8,689 nucleotides of DNA from Betaproteobacteria bacterium (GTDB lineage: Bacteria; Pseudomonadota; Gammaproteobacteria; Burkholderiales; SG8-41). Below, one piece after another: positions 5,435 to 8,689 of the stretch; positions within the stretch are counted from its first letter, which is position 1; each line of letters opens with the position of its first letter. Position numbers and translations under genes: made by a program. The DNA is taken from the NCBI GenBank assembly GCA_029883965.1, contig JAOUIN010000090.1, forward strand, positions 1 through 8,689. The letters run 5' to 3'. The notes under the pieces are model-generated. The model was not told the origin of the DNA. It made no database searches and saw nothing but the letters and a program-made list of their open reading frames with translations.

Positions 5435-6199
5435 ATGTTCGCAAAATCGATTTCAGAAATTTCCGCCGAGCCCGGCATCGCCGTATCGATGCCCCGGACT
5501 CGAAAGATGCTCACGTTGCTGGTGTTTTTCGCCAGCGTGTCCGCCCTGGCCCTGCTGCTCCATGAACGCTATGGCGCGCCATGGCTGCAGACGGCCTATG
5601 TCGCCGTGCAGAATGAAGCCCAGGCCGTATCCGCGCGCGTGCTTGCAACCAAGAAGGAAGCGCCCGCTGTACACCCTGATGCCGAGCGGCACCTGGCGCT
5701 GGCGGAGTTTCTGGCCAAGCGCTACAAGGTTTCCCAGGATGTGACGCTGGAATTCGTACAGATCGCCCATGCCGAAGCCCAGCTCTACCGGCTGGACCCG
5801 CTGCTGGTCATGGCGGTGATTGCCGTTGAGTCCCGTTACAACCCGATTGCGGAAAGCGAAGTCGGCGCCAAAGGCCTGATGCAGATCATTCCGAAGTACC
5901 ACGGGGATAAGCTGGCGGAGTTCGGCGGTGAGAAAGCCGTGTTTGATCCCGAGTCGAACATCCGTGTCGGCACCCGTATTCTGAGGGAATACCTCACCCG
6001 TACCGGCAACCTCAGCATCGCTTTGCAGATGTATGCCGGCGCACTGAACGACGAAAACGACACCTATACCAATAAGGTGTTGAGCGAGAAACAGCGTCTG
6101 CAGCGGGTCGTGGCTGCGCTGGCTGAGCCGGCACCCGAACCGATGCGCCTTGCGCGGGCGCGCGACGCGCGTCGCGCGGATGCGCCACTGGGCGAATAG
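5435..6199 (+). CDS. Membrane-anchored SLT-domain lytic transglycosylase
   Basis: A 254-residue predicted peptidoglycan lytic transglycosylase that would cleave MurNAc-GlcNAc bonds, forming 1,6-anhydro-MurNAc, in the periplasm. The basic N-terminus PRTRK precedes a single hydrophobic helix (about 25-42), an uncleaved anchor or signal. A linker follows, and the SLT fold occupies about residues 100-225. The catalytic Glu is E132 in AVIAVESRYNP. GAKGLMQI (144-151) and the later QMYAGALNDENDTYTNKVL are the usual substrate-groove motifs, though the common N-x-G near ALN is altered to ALNDEND. The start at 5435 is fixed by AAAGGAGG 6 nt upstream. The C-terminal 30 residues are Arg/Ala/Pro-rich. A structured leader precedes the gene, and a cyclophilin-like protein gene follows after 18 nt. 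Role in growth, division or secretion-system assembly is unresolved. Confidence 0.92.
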   Translation: MFAKSISEISAEPGIAVSMPRTRKMLTLLVFFASVSALALLLHERYGAPWLQTAYVAVQNEAQAVSARVLATKKEAPAVHPDAERHLALAEFLAKRYKVSQDVTLEFVQIAHAEAQLYRLDPLLVMAVIAVESRYNPIAESEVGAKGLMQIIPKYHGDKLAEFGGEKAVFDPESNIRVGTRILREYLTRTGNLSIALQMYAGALNDENDTYTNKVLSEKQRLQRVVAALAEPAPEPMRLARARDARRADAPLGE

Positions 6200-6217
6200 C
6201 CCGGGAGACATCAGCGG

Positions 6218-6592
6218 ATGACCACCGGCATCCGCATTTCATGGCCGGCGGGTTCGGTGACTGCCGAGCTGCAGCCCGGCCCTACCACGGAGAAGCTGCT
6301 CGCGGTCCTGCCGTGCAGTTCCCGTGTCAACACCTGGGGTGAAGAGGTTTATTTCGATGTGCCGGTTACCGAGGACCTGGAAGCGGGCGCGCAGCAGGTG
6401 GTCGCACCCGGCACGGTCTGTTTCTGGGTCGAGGGCAGCGCACTGGCATTGCCATGGGGGCGCACCCCCATTTCCAAAGCGGACGAATGCCGCCTGGCCA
6501 GCGCCTGCAATGTGCTCGGCCGTATTCTCGGCGATCCTTCGGTACTGAAATCTGCTCGCAGCGGTGACACCATCCGCGTCGAAAGGGTTTAG
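6218..6592 (+). CDS. Cyclophilin-like fold protein (TM1367/DUF369-type)
   Basis: A 124-residue cytoplasmic protein resembling the small bacterial cyclophilin-like beta-barrel family typified by TM1367. The signature NTWGEEVYFDVPV (about 38-50) and a second conserved block, PGTVCFWVEGSALALPWGRTPIS (about 64-86), are both visible. Family members share the barrel of peptidyl-prolyl isomerases, but enzymatic activity is not established to my knowledge, and I see none of the usual active-site Arg/Phe pattern of true cyclophilins. The length is typical. It begins 18 nt after the transglycosylase stop, so is probably co-transcribed; GGGAG about 11 nt before the ATG is a modest ribosome binding site. 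Nothing suggests a direct link with peptidoglycan. Confidence 0.82.
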   Translation: MTTGIRISWPAGSVTAELQPGPTTEKLLAVLPCSSRVNTWGEEVYFDVPVTEDLEAGAQQVVAPGTVCFWVEGSALALPWGRTPISKADECRLASACNVLGRILGDPSVLKSARSGDTIRVERV

Positions 6593-6614
6593 CGGGCACG
6601 GCGTGGCGCGGGGC

Positions 6615-6620
6615 TATAAT
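6615..6620 (+). promoter_or_regulatory. Perfect TATAAT -10 box ahead of the PhaM-like gene
   Basis: An exact TATAAT lies 24 nt before the start codon, inside GGGGCTATAATGGCC. No good -35 is present at the expected distance (GCGGGC at 6592-6597), so the promoter may need an activator or be moderate in strength. Transcription would start near 6627, leaving a short leader with the ribosome binding site AAAAGGA. Confidence 0.55.
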
Positions 6621-6644
6621 GGCCCCGACAGAAAAGGATGCGCC

Positions 6645-6920
6645 ATGGCCGATCAGGAAATCCCGAAAGATTTTTTCGAATTCATGCAGAAAATGTGGAA
6701 TCCCATGGGTTTCCCCATTCCCGGCATGATTGCGCCGACGATGAGCGTTGAAGATCTCGAGAAGAAAATTGCCGAGCTGAAGGCCGTAGAAACCTGGCTG
6801 ACGATGAACACCGGTTTCGTCCAGATGACCATCAAGACGCTGGAAATGCAGAAAGCCGGCATTGAAAGCATGCAGGCCGCCGGCAAAGCGGCCGCCAGCG
6901 GGAACAAAGCGCCGAAATAG
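6645..6920 (+). CDS. PhaM-family polyhydroxyalkanoate granule protein, short form
   Basis: A 91-residue protein matching the conserved part of the PhaM family, which binds PHA synthase, activates it and tethers PHB granules to the nucleoid in Ralstonia/Cupriavidus. Visible hallmarks are DFFEFMQKMWNPMG (about 9-22), a Met/Pro/Gly-rich loop, and MSVEDLEKKIAELKAVETWL, followed by a long helix with NTGFVQMTIKTLEMQKAGIES. The start at 6645 is chosen because AAAGGA sits 6-7 nt upstream and a TATAAT box lies just before it; an in-frame upstream extension to 6564 would run back through the promoter. It ends in a short Ala/Lys tail (AGKAAASGNKAPK) and lacks the long Lys-rich PAKKA-type C-terminus of the Ralstonia protein, so nucleoid binding is uncertain. 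It is monocistronic, with its own promoter and terminator. Confidence 0.85.
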   Translation: MADQEIPKDFFEFMQKMWNPMGFPIPGMIAPTMSVEDLEKKIAELKAVETWLTMNTGFVQMTIKTLEMQKAGIESMQAAGKAAASGNKAPK

Positions 6921-6933
6921 GTGGCGCTTTTTT
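6906..6933 (+). terminator. Rho-independent terminator of the PhaM-like gene
   Basis: AAAGCGCC (6906-6913) pairs with GGCGCTTT (6923-6930) around a 9-nt loop and runs into a T-tract ending at 6933. The stem begins inside the coding region and the loop contains the TAG stop codon (6918-6920), so terminator and gene end overlap. Confidence 0.85.
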
Positions 6934-6945
6934 ACGTCTGCGGGT

Positions 6946-7023
6946 CCAGGCCCGGGCGTCCCGCGTCTTCGGGTCGAAGAACGGCTTGTCACCCCTGATT
7001 TGTGTGCGATGCATCAGGCGCCG
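6946..7023 (-). pseudogene. Relic of the 3' end of a second TauD/TfdA-family dioxygenase gene
   Basis: On the minus strand this 78-bp segment encodes RRLMHRTQIRGDKPFFDPKT then RDARAW and aligns without gaps to the last 25 codons plus stop (7107-7184) of the neighbouring dioxygenase, whose tail reads RRLMHRTQIKGDRPFFDPKT then LDARA and stop. I count 65 of 78 identical bases. Most differences are synonymous or Lys/Arg swaps, as expected for a paralog that evolved under selection before being lost. The stop TAG has become TGG, and upstream homology ends abruptly after CGGCGC, with an in-frame TAA a few codons further on. It retains the 2-oxoglutarate-binding Arg region but none of the iron ligands, so cannot be a functional enzyme. 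Confidence 0.8.
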
Positions 7024-7106
7024 CTGTGCGGTACCTGCCCGATGCATTTAAAGGTTGTTGCTACGGCTTGCCCTCGCTCTGCTCGGGTCGGCCTCTGCCG
7101 CAACCG

Positions 7107-8003
7107 CTAAGCGCGGGCGTCCAGCGTCTTCGGATCAAAAAACGGCCGATCCCCCTTGATTTGCGTGCGATGCATCAGGCGCCGTGACTCCGGATCGAAC
7201 GCGTCGCGCCGGTGCATGGCGCAGCGGTTGTCCCACATCAGCAGGTCGCCGACTTTCCATACCTGGTACCACTCGAATTTTTTCTGGGTGGCGTGCGCCC
7301 ACAGCTGGTTCAGCAGGTCTTCGCTTTCATCCAGCGGCAATCCGATGATATAGGCGTTGCGGCGGCGGCCAAGGAACAGGCAGTTGCGATGGCTGCGCGG
7401 ATGCGTGCGCACCAGCGGGTGGATGGCGCCCGGAGCGTCGCGCGGGTCTGTGACATCCGTGTAGCCCTTACGCAGCTCGCCTGCGCTGTTGCGGCTGGAG
7501 TCATGGCGACAGAAACGCCCGAGGATCTGTTTCTTTACCGCGGCCGGCAGCGTGTCGTACGCGGCATACATGTTGGAGAAGCCGGTGTTTCCGCCTTCGG
7601 GGGGCACTTCCAGCGAATAGAGCAGACTGCCGATGGGCGCGGTGTCGTTGTACGACATGTCGGTATGCCACTCGGCTTCGTAGTGACCGAGGTTGCCGAT
7701 GGCCTTGCCGTTTACCTTGATGTTCGACATCACGGTTATTTCGGGATACGGATTGACCACATCCTTGCCGGCGTGGATCGGCGCCTGGTCGAGATCGCCG
7801 AACAGGCGCGCGAACGCGAGCAGGGCGTCGTCGTCGAGTTGCTGATTGCGAAACCGCAGCACCAGATGGGTATGCCAGGCATCCTCGATCTGTTTGAAGA
7901 TTTCCTGCGACACCGGTTTCGACAGGTCGATGCCGACGACGTCGGCTGCCAGTGCCGCGCCGGTCGGGATGACGGTGATATTGCCTTTTTGCGGGGTGTC
8001 CAT
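7107..8003 (-). CDS. TauD/TfdA-family Fe(II)/2-oxoglutarate-dependent dioxygenase
   Basis: A 298-residue cytoplasmic oxygenase that would hydroxylate an organic substrate while converting 2-oxoglutarate and O2 to succinate and CO2. The iron facial triad is visible: H113 and D115 in AEWHTDMSY, and H264 in NRCAMHRRDAF. R275, eleven residues after H264, in RRLMHRTQ, is the usual 2-oxoglutarate carboxylate ligand. Length and the jelly-roll order match TauD, TfdA and related enzymes. The start at 8003 has AGGAGG (8009-8014) 5 nt upstream. Substrate is not deducible; taurine/alkylsulfonate-type or aryloxyalkanoate-type cleavage are family options, and no sulfonate transporter is in view. It lies 73 nt downstream of an FAH-family gene on the same strand, which hints at a catabolic pathway. 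A relic of a paralog's tail lies just past its 3' end. Confidence 0.93.
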   Translation of the reverse strand: MDTPQKGNITVIPTGAALAADVVGIDLSKPVSQEIFKQIEDAWHTHLVLRFRNQQLDDDALLAFARLFGDLDQAPIHAGKDVVNPYPEITVMSNIKVNGKAIGNLGHYEAEWHTDMSYNDTAPIGSLLYSLEVPPEGGNTGFSNMYAAYDTLPAAVKKQILGRFCRHDSSRNSAGELRKGYTDVTDPRDAPGAIHPLVRTHPRSHRNCLFLGRRRNAYIIGLPLDESEDLLNQLWAHATQKKFEWYQVWKVGDLLMWDNRCAMHRRDAFDPESRRLMHRTQIKGDRPFFDPKTLDARA

Positions 8004-8008
8004 GGGAG

Positions 8009-8014
8009 CCTCCT
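8009..8014 (-). promoter_or_regulatory. Strong ribosome binding site of the dioxygenase gene
   Basis: On the minus strand AGGAGG lies 5 nt before the ATG at 8003. It fixes the start codon and shows that translation is initiated independently of the upstream FAH-family gene. Confidence 0.8.
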
Positions 8015-8076
8015 GTAAGCGCTACATGCTACTGCGGCGGCCCCATGCCCTCAAGGCACCGGCCATATTGCGGAAA

Positions 8077-8689
8077 CTACTTCGCGGCGATGTGGTTGCG
8101 CAGCAACCCCAGGCCTTCGACCTCGGTCTCGAGCAGGTCGCCGGGCTGCATGAACTCCGGCGGATTGCGCGCATGGCCGACGCCGGCCGGCGTGCCTGTA
8201 AGGAACAGGTCGCCGGGTTCCAGCGTCAGCCCGGCGGACAACTCGGCGATCAGGCGGGGAATCTTGAAATACATGTAACTGGTATTTGAGTCCTGCTTGG
8301 TCACGCCGTTAAGGCGGCAGGTGATGTGCAGCTTCTGCGGGTCCTTGACTTCGTCCGCGGTGGTCAGCCACGGCCCCATCGGGCAATAGCCGTCGAGGCT
8401 TTTGCCCTTGAACCACTGCTGTCCATGCTGACGCTGCACTTCACGCGCCGATACATCATTCGCGATCATGTACCCGTAGATGTGTTTCATCGCATCGGCT
8501 TCGCTGATGTTACGACCGCCCTTGCCGATGACGATTGCGAGCTCGACTTCCCAGTCGAGCTTTTCGGTGACGCCAGGATGCCGCGGTACTTCAGCGTACG
8601 GACCATTGACCGTCAGCGGTTGTTTGGTAAAGAAAGCCGGATGCTTGGGTAATTCCTGCACGTGCGGCCGCGCCTTGGCGCCTTCCTCG
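8077..8689 (-). CDS. Fumarylacetoacetate hydrolase (FAH)-family enzyme, 5' end beyond window
   Basis: The C-terminal 203 residues of an FAH-superfamily protein; the frame is open to the right edge, so the N-terminus (probably about 80 residues, given a usual 280-330) is missing. A GTG at 8661 is internal, not the start, because EEGAKARPHV precedes it in frame. Hallmarks are LDWEVELAIVIGKGGRNI, carrying the metal-binding acidic residues, GYMIANDVSAREVQ, GKSLDGYCPMGPWL, and DLFLTGTPAGVG near the C-terminus. Family members hydrolyse or decarboxylate/isomerise 2-oxo acids in aromatic catabolism, for example fumarylpyruvate hydrolase and 2-hydroxyhepta-2,4-diene-1,7-dioate isomerase; the exact reaction cannot be told from this part. 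The dioxygenase gene follows after 73 nt, so the two are likely co-transcribed and may act in one catabolic route. Confidence 0.9.
   Translation of the reverse strand, partial: EEGAKARPHVQELPKHPAFFTKQPLTVNGPYAEVPRHPGVTEKLDWEVELAIVIGKGGRNISEADAMKHIYGYMIANDVSAREVQRQHGQQWFKGKSLDGYCPMGPWLTTADEVKDPQKLHITCRLNGVTKQDSNTSYMYFKIPRLIAELSAGLTLEPGDLFLTGTPAGVGHARNPPEFMQPGDLLETEVEGLGLLRNHIAAK

Noticed and set aside
5453..6211. 252-codon minus-strand frame opposite the lytic transglycosylase
   Set aside because: The plus strand carries the SLT motifs and a perfect SD; the minus frame has no recognisable motif.
6946..7184. Direct repeats as attachment sites of an integrated element at a gene 3' end
   Set aside because: The copies are only 161 bp apart, diverged mostly at synonymous positions, and enclose no integrase or cargo; decay of a tandem paralog explains them better.
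7212..8018. 268-codon plus-strand frame opposite the dioxygenase
   Set aside because: The dioxygenase has its full iron triad, 2-oxoglutarate Arg and a strong ribosome binding site on the minus strand.

Overview
The window is high-GC proteobacterial DNA, densely packed with genes. A PhaM-type protein, an Oxidored-like mini-protein, a WFFQNGPQRVYV-type hypothetical protein and SD-led operons with TATAAT-like promoters point to a beta- or gammaproteobacterium. I favour Betaproteobacteria or a Xanthomonas-like gamma lineage, but this is inference from gene families and not a taxonomic assignment. No complete mobile element, CRISPR array, tRNA or rRNA is visible.

Left block (1-2427, minus strand): a tight three-gene operon read right to left. 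A conserved hypothetical protein (2427-1822) overlaps a HAD-IIB phosphatase (1831-1028), whose TAA stop abuts the ATG of a low-specificity threonine aldolase (1027 to beyond the left edge).

Middle block (2527-5012, plus strand): a predicted lipoprotein, an ECF-type sigma factor, an overlapping single-pass membrane protein in the position of an anti-sigma factor, and a very small Cys-rich Oxidored-like protein that has no ATG. They read like one envelope-sensing or regulatory module.

About 420 bp without a convincing gene follow (5013-5434). The first part is an AT-rich island with repeated TTTTAAATG elements and a large dyad. The second part is a highly structured leader, which I predict as a three-way junction plus a 10-bp hairpin, directly in front of a perfect SD and a membrane-anchored SLT lytic transglycosylase (5435-6199). 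A cyclophilin-like-fold protein (6218-6592) follows 18 nt later. A PhaM-like granule protein (6645-6920) has its own TATAAT box and a terminator whose loop holds its stop codon.

Right block (6946-8689, minus strand): a fumarylacetoacetate hydrolase (FAH)-family enzyme entering from the right edge, then a complete TauD/TfdA-family Fe(II)/2-oxoglutarate dioxygenase, then a 26-codon decayed relic of the 3' end of a second, paralogous dioxygenase.

The items most worth a second look are the structured leader of the transglycosylase gene, the ATG-less mini-protein attached to the sigma/anti-sigma operon, and the dioxygenase relic.
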